Below are positions 8,546 to 17,827 of a DNA stretch of 25,848 nucleotides, one piece after another. The translations under genes were made by a program, and so were the position numbers. Origin of the DNA: RGIG8745 sp964554265. Its GTDB lineage: Bacteria; Bacteroidota; Bacteroidia; Bacteroidales; Bacteroidaceae. The notes under the pieces were generated by a model. The model ran no database searches. It saw only the letters and a program-made list of their open reading frames with translations, and had not been told where the DNA came from. The stretch covers positions 1-25,848 of the forward strand of contig CAZKOB010000036.1 of assembly GCA_964554265.1 (NCBI GenBank), in the 5' to 3' direction. Numbering within the stretch: position 1 is the first letter of the stretch; each line of letters opens with the position of its first letter.

Positions 8546-10273
8546 ATGAACGTATTGGAACTTAGTGAACAGGAAATAAACCGCAGAAACAACCTTCAGG
8601 CATTGAAGGACATGGGGATTAATCCTTATCCGGCAGCGGAATATCCTACAAATGCTTTTTCTGTTGATATAAATTCGGAGTTCAAGGATGAAGACGAACC
8701 TCGCCAAGTATGCATCGCTGGACGCATGATGAGCCGACGCGTGATGGGCAAGGCTTCATTTGTGGAGTTGCAGGACTCAAAAGGCCGCATACAAGTGTAT
8801 GTCACACGAGATGACATTTGTCCCGAAGAGAACAAGGATATGTATAATACCGTATTCAAGAAACTTCTGGACTTGGGTGACTTTATCGGAATCAAGGGCT
8901 TTGTGTTCCGTACTCAGACCGGCGAGATTTCAGTTCATGCTCAAGAAATCACCGTACTTGCCAAGAGCATAAAGCCGTTACCTATCGTCAAATACAAAGA
9001 CGGTGTGGCATACGATGCATTTGAAGACCCGGAATTGAGATACCGCCAGCGCTATGTGGACCTCGTAGTAAACGATGGAGTGAAAACCACATTCCTGAAG
9101 CGTTCAAAATGTATAAGCACATTGCGCCATGTGCTCGATGATGCCGGATATACGGAGGTGGAAACCCCAATACTCCAATCCATTCCGGGAGGAGCAAGCG
9201 CACGTCCGTTCATCACCCATCACAATTCACTCGACATTGACCTCTACTGCCGCATAGCGACAGAACTTTATCTGAAACGTCTTATCGTGGGAGGTTTTGA
9301 AGGTGTATATGAAATAGGAAAGAATTTCCGCAATGAAGGTATGGACCGCACCCACAATCCAGAATTTACATGTATGGAGCTGTATGTTCAATACAAAGAC
9401 TACAACTGGATGATGGAGTTTACTGAACAGCTTCTTGAGAAAATATGCATCGCTGCAAACGGCACAGCAGAAACGACGGTCGACGGCAAGACCATTTCTT
9501 TCAAGGCTCCTTACCGTCGCCTACCTATCCTTGAGGCTATAAAAGAGAAAACCGGATATGACCTTGAAGGCAAATCGGAAGATGAGATACGCGAAGTGTG
9601 TAAGAAGCTCAACATGGAAATCAACGACACTATGGGCAAAGGCAAGCTCATAGACGAGATATTCGGTGAATTTTGTGAAGGTACGTTCATTCAACCAACA
9701 TTCATCACGGACTATCCGGTGGAGATGTCGCCTCTGACCAAGATACACCGTTCAAAACCGGGACTTACCGAACGCTTTGAGTTGATGGTGAACGGCAAGG
9801 AACTTGCCAATGCCTATTCGGAACTTAACGATCCGATAGATCAGGAAGAACGTTTCAAAGAACAGATGCGTTTAGCCGACAAGGGAGATGACGAGGCAAT
9901 GATTATCGATCAGGACTTCCTGCGTGCCTTGCAGTATGGCATGCCTCCAACCTCCGGTATCGGTATAGGAATCGACCGTCTTGTCATGCTCATGACCGGA
10001 CAGACAACCATACAGGAAGTGTTGTTCTTCCCTCAGATGAAACCTGAAAAGAAGACACCTAAAGACGCAACAGCAAAATATGTGGAAGTCGGTTTCTGCG
10101 AAGATATAGTTCCCGTACTCCAAAAAGCAGGCTATAATCTGGTATCGGACCTTGCAGGAGGAAATGCCCAGAAAATTCAGCAACAACTCGGTGAAATCAT
10201 CAAAAAGTATAAACTTGACATCAGAAAACCGAGTGTAGACGAACTAAACGCGATAATCGTAAAGATAAGTTAA
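8546..10273 (+). CDS. lysS: Lysyl-tRNA synthetase, class II
   Basis: Charges tRNA-Lys with lysine in the cytoplasm. An N-terminal OB-fold anticodon-binding domain covers about residues 55-140. The class II core follows, with motif 2 FRNEGMDRTHNPEFT at 261-275 and motif 3 GIGIGIDRLVML at 471-482. SLDIDLYCRIATELYLKRL upstream of motif 2 is typical of LysRS and separates it from AspRS and AsnRS. At 575 residues it exceeds the 505 of the E. coli enzyme because of a C-terminal extension from about 503. This starts with a lysine-rich linker and continues as a helical segment (EDIVPVLQKAGYNLVSDLAG), which I recall as common in Bacteroidetes LysRS. gpsA follows after 97 bases. Confidence 0.97.
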   Translation: MNVLELSEQEINRRNNLQALKDMGINPYPAAEYPTNAFSVDINSEFKDEDEPRQVCIAGRMMSRRVMGKASFVELQDSKGRIQVYVTRDDICPEENKDMYNTVFKKLLDLGDFIGIKGFVFRTQTGEISVHAQEITVLAKSIKPLPIVKYKDGVAYDAFEDPELRYRQRYVDLVVNDGVKTTFLKRSKCISTLRHVLDDAGYTEVETPILQSIPGGASARPFITHHNSLDIDLYCRIATELYLKRLIVGGFEGVYEIGKNFRNEGMDRTHNPEFTCMELYVQYKDYNWMMEFTEQLLEKICIAANGTAETTVDGKTISFKAPYRRLPILEAIKEKTGYDLEGKSEDEIREVCKKLNMEINDTMGKGKLIDEIFGEFCEGTFIQPTFITDYPVEMSPLTKIHRSKPGLTERFELMVNGKELANAYSELNDPIDQEERFKEQMRLADKGDDEAMIIDQDFLRALQYGMPPTSGIGIGIDRLVMLMTGQTTIQEVLFFPQMKPEKKTPKDATAKYVEVGFCEDIVPVLQKAGYNLVSDLAGGNAQKIQQQLGEIIKKYKLDIRKPSVDELNAIIVKIS

Positions 10274-10370
10274 TATAAATTTCAGGAGCCACAGGCACTT
10301 CATGTTTTTTTCCAAAAAGAAAACCGTCCGGTAACTGTGGTTTCTGTATATTCATCAATACATATTGATT

Positions 10371-11372
10371 ATGCAGTTCAAGAGTTGCGGACGAGTGGCA
10401 ATCATGGGAGGCGGAAGCTGGGCTACTGCCATAGCGAAAATAGTGCTTAACCATGAAGAAAGTATAAACTGGTATATCAGACGTGATGACCGCATCGAGG
10501 ATTTCAAGCGTCTGGGGCACAACCCCGCTTATCTGACCAGTCTTCATTTTGACGTCAACAGGATAAAATTCTCTTCTGACATCAATGATATAGTCAAGCA
10601 TTCCGATACTCTCATTTTCGTCACCCCTTCTCCTTATGTAAAGAGTCATCTGAAAAAGCTGAAGACGAGCATGAGGGAAAAGCTTGTGGTCACTGCCATC
10701 AAAGGAATTGTACCAGATGAAAACATCACAGTGTCACGATATTTCCAACGCATGTATAATGTGCCGGAAGACCAGGTAGCTACAATCGGAGGCCCTTCGC
10801 ATGCAGAGGAAGTGGCTCTCGACCGCCTTTGCTATCTAACTGTCGGCTGCCGTTGTCTGGAGAATGCGGATATAGTGGCAGACCTGCTGTCCTGCAAAGC
10901 CGTAAAGACATCAGTCAGCACAGACATAGAAGGCATAGAATACAGTTCTGTACTGAAAAATGTATATGCCATAGCAGCGGGCATCTGTCATGGTTTGAAA
11001 TACGGCGATAACTTTCAAGCGGTGCTTGTAGCCAATGCCATACAAGAAATGGACCGTTTCTTGCAAACAATGGAACCGGGAGAACGCAATATATCAGCTT
11101 CGGCCTACTTGGGCGACTTGCTTGTCACTATGTATTCCAACTTTTCACGCAACCGCGTCTTCGGCACCATGATAGGACAAGGATATTCTGTCAAGACTGC
11201 ACAACTGGAAATGGAAATGATAGCAGAAGGATATTACGGAACGAAGTGCATGAAGGAAATAAATAAGCGTTATCATGTCAACATGCCTATACTCGACGCT
11301 GTATACAACATATTGTATGAACGTATATCCCCATCTGTAGAAATAAAGATTCTCGCCGATTCTTTCAGATAA
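10371..11372 (+). CDS. gpsA: Glycerol-3-phosphate dehydrogenase [NAD(P)+]
   Basis: Reduces dihydroxyacetone phosphate to sn-glycerol 3-phosphate, the backbone precursor for phospholipids. The N-terminal Rossmann fold has GGGSWATA at 13-20. KG at 111-112 and GGPSHAEE at 140-147 are family blocks, and LKNVYAIAAG contains the catalytic lysine at about 196. It is 333 residues, the normal size. The open frame also includes a TTG at 10365, but the ATG at 10371 gives the usual N-terminus. It lies between lysS and pgi. The 97-base gap before it contains a weak CCACAG/CTGTGG pairing with a loop of about 40 bases. Confidence 0.96.
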   Translation: MQFKSCGRVAIMGGGSWATAIAKIVLNHEESINWYIRRDDRIEDFKRLGHNPAYLTSLHFDVNRIKFSSDINDIVKHSDTLIFVTPSPYVKSHLKKLKTSMREKLVVTAIKGIVPDENITVSRYFQRMYNVPEDQVATIGGPSHAEEVALDRLCYLTVGCRCLENADIVADLLSCKAVKTSVSTDIEGIEYSSVLKNVYAIAAGICHGLKYGDNFQAVLVANAIQEMDRFLQTMEPGERNISASAYLGDLLVTMYSNFSRNRVFGTMIGQGYSVKTAQLEMEMIAEGYYGTKCMKEINKRYHVNMPILDAVYNILYERISPSVEIKILADSFR

Positions 11373-11500
11373 TCCAACAACAGTCGGCAAAAAATATAAA
11401 AAGCAGAGGAGAATCCGGCCTTCTCTTGACTAACACAGATATAAGGGAAGCAAGAGACATATTACATATTAAGGAATTTACATCAGTAAAAATATAAATT

Positions 11501-12835
11501 ATGGAACTCAACATCAGTAAAGCTGCACAGTTTGCAGCATCAGGAGCCATAGCAGGCTACCAATCAGAAGTCAAGGCTGCAATGGAAGCCCTTGAGAACG
11601 GAAGCTGCCTCGGCAGCGATTTCTTGGGATGGCTTCATCTTCCGTCTTCTATCACAAAAGAATTTATCAGCGAGATAAATGAAACGGCAAAAGTTCTCCG
11701 CGAAAAATGCGAAGCCATTGTCGTTGCAGGTATAGGTGGCAGTTATCTTGGTGCACGTGCCGTAATAGAAGCTCTCAGTGACAGTTTCTCTTGGCTCAAG
11801 CCAAGTAACGGACCACGCATTCTTTTTGCAGGAAACAACATAGGCGAAGATTATCTGTCTGAACTTATCGGCTATCTCGACGACAAGAAGTTCGGTGTCA
11901 TCAACATATCCAAATCAGGAACAACTACAGAAACAGCCATTACCTTCCGTCTGATGAAGAAACTTTGCGAAGACAAGATGGGAAAAGAATTGGCAAAGAA
12001 GGTAATTGTAGCAGTTACCGATGCAAAAAAAGGTGCGGCACGTACCACCGCAGACAAGGAAGGATACAAGACATTCGTAATTCCTGACAATGTAGGCGGA
12101 CGCTTCTCTGTCCTCACCCCTGTCGGTCTGCTCCCAATCGCTTGCGCCGGTTTTGATATAGAACAGCTTGTGAAGGGTGCACAGGACATGGAAAAGGCAA
12201 CAGCTACAGACGTACCTTACACAGAAAACCCATCCGCACAGTATGCAGCTGTACGCAATGCCCTTTATGAAGAAGGCAAGAAGATAGAGATTCTAGTAAA
12301 CTATCAGCCCAAACTCCACTACATGAACGAGTGGTGGAAGCAGCTCTATGGTGAGAGTGAAGGTAAAGACGGCAAGGGCATCTTCCCTGCAGCTGTCGAT
12401 TTCACAACAGACCTTCACTCTATGGGACAGTGGATACAGGAAGGCGAACGTACAATATTTGAAACTGTCATATCTGTCGCTGAACCTAACACCAGACTTG
12501 AAGTTCCTTCAGACAAGGAAAATCTTGACGGACTCAACTTCTTGGCCGGCAAACGTATAGACGAGGTTAACAAGATGGCAGAGTTGGGAACACGGCTTGC
12601 ACATGTCGACGGCGGTGTGCCAAACATGCATATAACTATTGCCAAACTCGATGAGTACAATCTTGGACAACTCATCTACTTCTTTGAAAAAGCATGCGGC
12701 ATCAGCGGTTTGCTGCTCAAAGTCAACCCTTTCAACCAGCCAGGTGTGGAAGCATACAAAAAGAACATGTTTGCCCTGCTCAACAAACCCGGATATGAGG
12801 CTGAAAGCAAGGCCATTCAGGAAAAACTGAAATAA
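11501..12835 (+). CDS. pgi: Glucose-6-phosphate isomerase
   Basis: Interconverts glucose 6-phosphate and fructose 6-phosphate, linking glycolysis with the pentose phosphate genes at the left of the window. At 444 residues it belongs to the short bacterial PGI type. GIGGSYLG is at 77-84 and the sugar-phosphate site SKSGTTTET at 137-145. YGESEGK, QWIQEGER and VNPFNQPGVEAYK follow in the expected order. The ATG at 11501 follows an A/T-rich leader. The 128-base gap after gpsA holds a small GAGAA/TTCTC hairpin near 11411-11427 but no clear promoter. A strong terminator lies just downstream. Confidence 0.97.
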   Translation: MELNISKAAQFAASGAIAGYQSEVKAAMEALENGSCLGSDFLGWLHLPSSITKEFISEINETAKVLREKCEAIVVAGIGGSYLGARAVIEALSDSFSWLKPSNGPRILFAGNNIGEDYLSELIGYLDDKKFGVINISKSGTTTETAITFRLMKKLCEDKMGKELAKKVIVAVTDAKKGAARTTADKEGYKTFVIPDNVGGRFSVLTPVGLLPIACAGFDIEQLVKGAQDMEKATATDVPYTENPSAQYAAVRNALYEEGKKIEILVNYQPKLHYMNEWWKQLYGESEGKDGKGIFPAAVDFTTDLHSMGQWIQEGERTIFETVISVAEPNTRLEVPSDKENLDGLNFLAGKRIDEVNKMAELGTRLAHVDGGVPNMHITIAKLDEYNLGQLIYFFEKACGISGLLLKVNPFNQPGVEAYKKNMFALLNKPGYEAESKAIQEKLK

Positions 12836-12852
12836 TAGATTTTCCGTTCAAC

Positions 12853-12936
12853 GCATAATGTAAAACGCACAGATGCAATCTGTTTGAGCAAATGCCACGG
12901 ATATGCAGACGTGCATTTTGCATTATGCATTTTTTA
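12853..12936 (+). terminator. Long hairpin terminator after pgi
   Basis: An 18-base left arm at 12853-12870 (GCATAATGTAAAACGCAC) pairs with the right arm at 12911-12928 (GTGCATTTTGCATTATGC) through 16 Watson-Crick pairs; the other two positions are G-T or A-C. ATTTTTTATT follows directly. The 40-base loop contains a smaller CAGA/TCTG hairpin. Position and T-tract fit a rho-independent terminator closing the lysS-gpsA-pgi block. Confidence 0.8.
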
Positions 12937-12985
12937 TTATAATTTTTTTGACAATTAAGACTCATAAATCCATTTTTACTTCACA

Positions 12986-15097
12986 ATGATAAGGATTCTT
13001 GCACTCGCTATTACCGTTTCAGTCCTTTTTCCGGCAAAAATGTGCGGTTTCAACTTTGAAAAAACAAACTCGCCACTCCACACAGAAAAACCTTCAACCC
13101 TCAAAAAGCCGGGACAACGCCCAACCATAGCGGTGGTACTGAGCGGTGGCGGAGCCAAAGGAGCGGCCCACGTCGGAGCTCTCAAAGTCATAGAAGAAGC
13201 AGGAATACCTATAGATATCATTGTAGGCACAAGTATGGGGGCCATCGTAGGCGGTCTATACTCCTCAGGATATACCCCGGAAAGTCTTGACAGTATCTTT
13301 CGTGTACAAGATTGGGTAGTACTTCTGACCGATGGCAAACACAGTCGTGAAGAATCTTTTCTTGCAAGGGAGCGTCAAGACAACTATGCCATGAACATCC
13401 CTCTCGGCAACAGATATATAGATTCATTGTCGATATCGAAAGCGGGCCTCATCGATGGGATGAATGTGCTCAAGATGTTCCGCAAACTTACCAAGTCATA
13501 TCCGGACAGTATGGACTTCGACAATCTTCCGGTACGTTTTGCCTGTGTGGCAGAAGATCTTGTTTCGGGAAAAGAAATCGTCTTCCATCATGGAGACATC
13601 AACATGGCAATGCGTGCCAGCATGTCCATACCGGGTGTGTTCCGTCCTATCATGAAGGACAGTCTGTTGCTTGTCGACGGCGGAATACTCAACAACTACC
13701 CTGTAGATGTAGCCCGCAAAATGGGAGCGGACATTATAATAGGAGTAGACTTGGGTGAAGGCATGCTTAAAGGTGACAAAATCAAAAGTGTGCTGGATAT
13801 CGTAAACCAAATATCAGGCATAGCAGGAGCACAGAAATACCGTACAAACAAAAAAGATACAGACATATACATAAAGGTTGACGTAAAGGGGTATAATGCA
13901 GGCAGCTTTACGAAAAATGCAATAGACACCCTTATTGCAAGAGGAGAAAAAGCAGCAAGACAAGAATATGAAACATTGAAGTCGCTTGCTGACAGTATAG
14001 GAGGCAATGCTGATTACATGCAACAACGCAAACTGTATTTTAACACGCTGAAGGATGCCGTATCACTTTATGGCCCGACAGAATATGTCTTTGAGCCGTT
14101 TCCTACCGACGCAATCAGTTTTGGAGCCAACTTCAATCAGGAAGAAATGGCCAGCCTTATCATGCAAGGATATATACACGTTCCATTCCTCAAGATTCCG
14201 ACCCAAATAGGAACCACAATACGACTTGGCAAAAGATATAAGTTCAGGTTGAATCTGTCAAGCATGCTGACCAAGGGGTTCTATATAGATTTCAATTACG
14301 AGGTCGGCTACAACGATGTCAAGTTTAACAACAATGGTATCAGCTCTCTGAACACAACCTTTTCAGACAATATTCTTTCCCTTCATGTTTCGCAAAGCTG
14401 GAGATATGCCAAAATCGCAGGCGGAATCCGTTTCAACAACTATAATTTCAAGAGCACTCTCGTTGACAAAATAAGCAACAATCTTGACTTCAGTGATGCA
14501 ATGGAAGGTTCACGCAATTTCTGGAACTTCTTCATTGATGCAGGCATAAATACAACCAACAGGAAGATTTTTGCTACACACGGTGTCAAGATTGAAGCCG
14601 AAGCAAACATGTACAGAGGTCATGAGGTTACAATCTCATCAGATCACTATTTATATGCCTTGCGCACTTTTGCCACAATATATTGTCCCATATCTCCACG
14701 TTTCTGTCTGATACCTTCCGCTTATGCCCGCTATATGAACAAACAATCTCATGTATACGGAATATACAACATCATCGGCGGCCCATGGGAAGGGCATTAC
14801 CTTCCGACGCAAATTCCTTTCTATGGAATCGGAAATATAGAATGGGCAGACCGGGCTTTGCTTGTAGCACGTCTGCAAGGACGCATGCGCTTCGGAAACA
14901 AACACTATGTTTCAGCCATATTCAATGCTGGTTCAAGCAGTGACGGACTCAGGGAAAGCATAGATGAAAGAATCTTACTGGGGTATGGAGTCAACTATTC
15001 TTACGATAGTTTTGTAGGGCCTCTGAGCCTGACCATCAGTGGTTCCAACGTAACCAAAAAAGCAGATGTCTTTATAAGCCTCGGTTTTGTGTTCTGA
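12986..15097 (+). CDS. Patatin-like phospholipase with C-terminal outer-membrane barrel (type Vd-like)
   Basis: A predicted lipid acyl hydrolase attached to its own outer-membrane barrel. A signal peptide covers about residues 1-20. The patatin domain spans about 47-300, with the oxyanion-hole motif GGGAKG at 54-59, the nucleophile elbow GTSMG at 81-85 (Ser83) and the catalytic DGG at 231-233, so the Ser-Asp dyad is intact. A linker or POTRA-like region follows at about 310-400. The rest to residue 703 alternates in short amphipathic strands and ends in FISLGFVF, the aromatic C-terminus expected of an Omp85-type barrel. The layout resembles PlpD of Pseudomonas and FplA of Fusobacterium. The gene starts 150 bases after pgi, beyond the terminator. 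The HAD gene follows after 59 bases, so transcription may continue into it. Confidence 0.88.
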   Translation: MIRILALAITVSVLFPAKMCGFNFEKTNSPLHTEKPSTLKKPGQRPTIAVVLSGGGAKGAAHVGALKVIEEAGIPIDIIVGTSMGAIVGGLYSSGYTPESLDSIFRVQDWVVLLTDGKHSREESFLARERQDNYAMNIPLGNRYIDSLSISKAGLIDGMNVLKMFRKLTKSYPDSMDFDNLPVRFACVAEDLVSGKEIVFHHGDINMAMRASMSIPGVFRPIMKDSLLLVDGGILNNYPVDVARKMGADIIIGVDLGEGMLKGDKIKSVLDIVNQISGIAGAQKYRTNKKDTDIYIKVDVKGYNAGSFTKNAIDTLIARGEKAARQEYETLKSLADSIGGNADYMQQRKLYFNTLKDAVSLYGPTEYVFEPFPTDAISFGANFNQEEMASLIMQGYIHVPFLKIPTQIGTTIRLGKRYKFRLNLSSMLTKGFYIDFNYEVGYNDVKFNNNGISSLNTTFSDNILSLHVSQSWRYAKIAGGIRFNNYNFKSTLVDKISNNLDFSDAMEGSRNFWNFFIDAGINTTNRKIFATHGVKIEAEANMYRGHEVTISSDHYLYALRTFATIYCPISPRFCLIPSAYARYMNKQSHVYGIYNIIGGPWEGHYLPTQIPFYGIGNIEWADRALLVARLQGRMRFGNKHYVSAIFNAGSSSDGLRESIDERILLGYGVNYSYDSFVGPLSLTISGSNVTKKADVFISLGFVF

Positions 15098-15156
15098 CGA
15101 TAGAGGATACACATATAGAAACGAAATAAAAAGAGTAACAGAAAAAGGTATTGATA

Positions 15157-15912
15157 ATGGAAAGCAAAAAGATTGAAGATGCGCTATATCTCTATTTAAG
15201 AGAAAAGAACCTGCCAAACCTGTCGCTTGCCTCAGCCATGTTCGACATGGACGGAGTCTTGTTCGACTCGATGAAGAACCATGCACGCTGCTGGCATGAG
15301 ACAATGGTTCATTTCGGCATGAACATGTCTCTTGAAGAAGCTTACATGTATGAAGGGCGTACGGGAGCCAGCACGATAAACATAGTCTCTACTCGGGAAA
15401 GGGGATATGAATCCACTCCCGAAGAAATAGAAATGATATACGGATACAAGAGCAAACTGTTCAATTTGTGCCCGGAAGCCCCACGCATGCCGGGAGCATA
15501 CGAACTGCTCAAACAAGTTGTAGATTCAGGAATCATCCCTCTGGTAGTCACAGGCTCCGGACAAAAGTCGCTCATCGAACGTCTCAACCACAACTTCCCC
15601 GGAATATTCCATCCGGATTTAATGGTCACCGCTTTTGATGTCAAATATGGCAAGCCCCATCCAGAGCCTTACCTCATGGGGTTGCAAAAAGCCGGCAATC
15701 TGTCTTCCAGCCAGTCGATAGTTATCGAAAATGCACCCCTCGGAGTAAAGGCTGGAGTTGCATCCGGTTGCTTCACCATTGCAGTGAATACCGGCCCGCT
15801 GCCGGACTCGGTTCTGCTTGAACAAGGAGCAAATTTGCTTTTCAAATCCATGCAGGAACTTTCTGATTCATGGCCCTTATTATTTGAGATTTTCAATCGC
15901 GTAAAAGCATAA
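15157..15912 (+). CDS. HAD-superfamily hydrolase, beta-phosphoglucomutase-like
   Basis: A cytoplasmic phosphatase or phosphomutase of HAD subfamily IA with an alpha-helical cap. From the ATG at 15157 (251 residues), motif I DMDGVLFDS is at 30-38, motif II VTGSG at 131-135, motif III KPHP at 166-169 and motif IV IENAPLG at 190-196. Motif IV has asparagine where many relatives have the first of two aspartates. The substrate cannot be read from the sequence; sugar phosphates are the usual substrates of close families. The frame also includes a TTG at 15151, but the ATG six bases later is preferred. rarA begins only 19 bases after the stop, so the two are probably co-transcribed. Confidence 0.88.
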   Translation: MESKKIEDALYLYLREKNLPNLSLASAMFDMDGVLFDSMKNHARCWHETMVHFGMNMSLEEAYMYEGRTGASTINIVSTRERGYESTPEEIEMIYGYKSKLFNLCPEAPRMPGAYELLKQVVDSGIIPLVVTGSGQKSLIERLNHNFPGIFHPDLMVTAFDVKYGKPHPEPYLMGLQKAGNLSSSQSIVIENAPLGVKAGVASGCFTIAVNTGPLPDSVLLEQGANLLFKSMQELSDSWPLLFEIFNRVKA

Positions 15913-15931
15913 ATATTCCTTACGAACAGAC

Positions 15932-17215
15932 ATGAAACCGTTGGCAGAAAGACTACGTCCGCAAACATTGGACGAGTATATAGGACAGCAGCACCTTGTT
16001 GGCCAAGGTGCTGTAATCCGCCGTATGATAGAACAGAAACGAATTTCTTCATTTATTCTTTGGGGGCCTCCAGGTGTCGGCAAGACAACACTTGCAAACA
16101 TCATTGCCAAAAGCCTTGAAATCCCCTTTTTCACACTCAGCGCAGTCACATCTGGAGTAAAAGATGTTCGTGGAATCATAGAAAAAGCACGTTCAAGCAG
16201 ATTCTTTGGTAATGGGAATCCAATACTCTTTATCGATGAAATACATCGCTTCTCAAAATCACAACAAGACTCACTGCTCGGAGCTGTAGAGCAAGGCATC
16301 ATCACACTCATCGGAGCGACAACAGAGAATCCTTCGTTCGAAGTCATCCGTCCGCTCCTCAGCCGTTGCCAAGTCTACGTGCTAAAATCCCTTGAAAAAG
16401 AAGATCTTCTGTCATTGCTCAACACTGCCGTCGTAAAAGATACATTCCTAAGGCAAAAAAGCATCACGTTCAAAGAAACAGATGCGATACTCCGTTACAG
16501 CGGTGGAGATGCACGCAAGCTGCTCAACATTTTGGAACTCGTGGTCGAAGCAGCATCCGCCCTTTTGTCTTCCACCGGCGACCGGATAGAAATCACCGAC
16601 AGCCTCGTCACTGACAGCATACAACAGAATCCTCTCGCATACGACAAGGAAGGAGAAATGCACTATGACATCATCTCGGCATTCATCAAGAGCATACGCG
16701 GCAGCGACCCTGATGCCGCAATTTATTATCTTGCACGCATGATTGAAGGAGGGGAAGATCCGGCCTTCATAGCCCGCCGCCTTGTCATCTCGGCAAGTGA
16801 AGATATAGGACTGGCAAATCCCAATGCCCTCCTGCTGGCAAATGCGGCATTTGACGCTGTAATGAAATTAGGTATGCCGGAAGGACGTATTCCGCTTGCA
16901 GAAGCAACTGTGTATCTTGCCACAAGTCCCAAAAGCAATTCGGCATATATGGCGATCGACAATGCCATACAATTCGTACATCAAAGCGGCAATATTCCTG
17001 TTCCTCTGCATCTTCGCAATGCACCGACCAAACTAATGGAACAGCTCGGCTATGGCGACGGTTATAAATATGCCCATAACTACAAAGACAATTTTGTAGA
17101 GCAACAGTTTTTGCCTGACGGTGCTGAAACACAACATTTCTGGATTCCACAACAAAATGCTCAGGAAAGCAAACTAAAAGAAAGGATGCAGAAGCTATGG
17201 GGCGACAGGTTCTGA
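15932..17215 (+). CDS. rarA: Replication-associated recombination protein RarA (MgsA), AAA+ ATPase
   Basis: A clamp-loader-like AAA+ ATPase that acts at stalled replication forks and single-strand/double-strand DNA junctions. Walker A GPPGVGKT is at 45-52, Walker B LFIDEIHR at about 99-106, and the sensor region GATTENPSFEVI at about 128-139. The N-terminal PLAERLRPQTLDEYIGQQHL is characteristic of RarA and separates it from RuvB and DnaX. The C-terminal tetramerisation region keeps SPKSNSAYMAI and NAPTKLMEQLGYG. At 427 residues it has normal length. It closes the gene block before the accessory patch; no clear terminator follows. Confidence 0.96.
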   Translation: MKPLAERLRPQTLDEYIGQQHLVGQGAVIRRMIEQKRISSFILWGPPGVGKTTLANIIAKSLEIPFFTLSAVTSGVKDVRGIIEKARSSRFFGNGNPILFIDEIHRFSKSQQDSLLGAVEQGIITLIGATTENPSFEVIRPLLSRCQVYVLKSLEKEDLLSLLNTAVVKDTFLRQKSITFKETDAILRYSGGDARKLLNILELVVEAASALLSSTGDRIEITDSLVTDSIQQNPLAYDKEGEMHYDIISAFIKSIRGSDPDAAIYYLARMIEGGEDPAFIARRLVISASEDIGLANPNALLLANAAFDAVMKLGMPEGRIPLAEATVYLATSPKSNSAYMAIDNAIQFVHQSGNIPVPLHLRNAPTKLMEQLGYGDGYKYAHNYKDNFVEQQFLPDGAETQHFWIPQQNAQESKLKERMQKLWGDRF

Positions 17216-17313
17216 ACTTCAGACTTACTGACTTCGTTGAAAAAATTCTAATATTTGTGATTTTAGGTGGTACGCAAAATCGATTCAAAAGTTAAATCTG
17301 TTGGTTCTTTGCT

Positions 17314-17466
17314 GGTGTATTTACAGACGACTCTTGTAATTTTGATGATTTTAAGTTGGTGTTTTCACAGACTCCTCTTGTGGTTTTAATGATTTAAAGC
17401 TGGTGTTTTCACAGACTCCCCTTGTGATTTTAATGATTTAAAGCTGATGTATTCACAGACTCCTCC
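17314..17466. repeat. 44-bp tandem repeat, about 3.5 copies
   Basis: Units start at 17314, 17358, 17402 and 17446, exactly 44 bases apart. The second and third units differ at only two positions. The first is more diverged, and the fourth keeps about 20 bases before turning into a GC-rich CTCCTCCGTCGCTTCG tract. Each unit contains GATG or GGTG, then ACAGAC, then TTGTnnTTTTnATGATTT. The period is not a multiple of three and there are no spacers, so it is neither a coding repeat nor a CRISPR array. Confidence 0.9.
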
Positions 17467-17492
17467 GTCGCTTCGCGCCACCTCCCCTAACT

Positions 17493-17540
17493 TGAAATGC
17501 CCCCCAAAAGTTTTGTGTCTAACTTTTGGGGGTCATTTCA
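17493..17540. repeat. 20-bp inverted repeat resembling fused IS ends
   Basis: Arms at 17493-17512 and 17521-17540 match as inverted repeats at 19 of 20 positions, around an 8-base loop. Read on the minus strand the arm is TGAAATGACCCCCAAAAGTT followed by AGACA, which resembles the terminal inverted repeats of many IS3-family elements. The right arm ends exactly where similarity to the ISL3 transposase ORF stops. It may be two IS ends left after loss of the interior; a terminator-like hairpin is the alternative, but no T-tract follows on either strand. Confidence 0.6.
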
Positions 17541-17827
17541 TCATAGGTGCATTGGCCATTCATGCACTTGTAACGCTGTACCTTCATACGGATTATTGTC
17601 TTCTTGCCACCGACGGGAAGGCCTATAAAATCCCTGATCCGGCAGCCGTTCTTGAACAGATGCGTATGACCGCATTGCGGGCAAGTCTTTTGACGCTCTT
17701 TTGTTTCTATATGTAGGATTATAGTATTACCTTTGTATTCCTCTCTGGTACATTTGTGGGAATAAAGACCCAATGCATGATATAGAAAACTGCTGTTCAT
17801 ACGGATATATTTGTTGTGGGTATTCAA
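17519..17827 (-). pseudogene. ISL3-family transposase, N-terminal fragment
   Basis: This 102-codon frame looks like the N-terminal zinc-ribbon region of an ISL3-type transposase. A hydrophobic start (FLYHALGLYSHKC) leads to a CPQCGH motif and a second cysteine pair in YKCMNGQC, the usual zinc-binding pattern. The start at 17800 (MNSSFLYHAL) is more likely than 17827. ISL3 transposases are normally about 400 residues, so most of the DDE domain is missing. The frame runs through YDE into the inverted repeat at 17493-17540 and stops at once (MTPKS). The element is a dead remnant. Confidence 0.75.

Noticed and set aside
17314..17466. Possible CRISPR array
   Set aside because: The 44-base units are contiguous with no unique spacers and no cas gene is near.
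17493..17540. Simple rho-independent terminator for rarA
   Set aside because: No T-tract follows the hairpin on either strand, it is about 280 bases past the rarA stop, and the arm sequence resembles IS ends; kept as a repeat instead.
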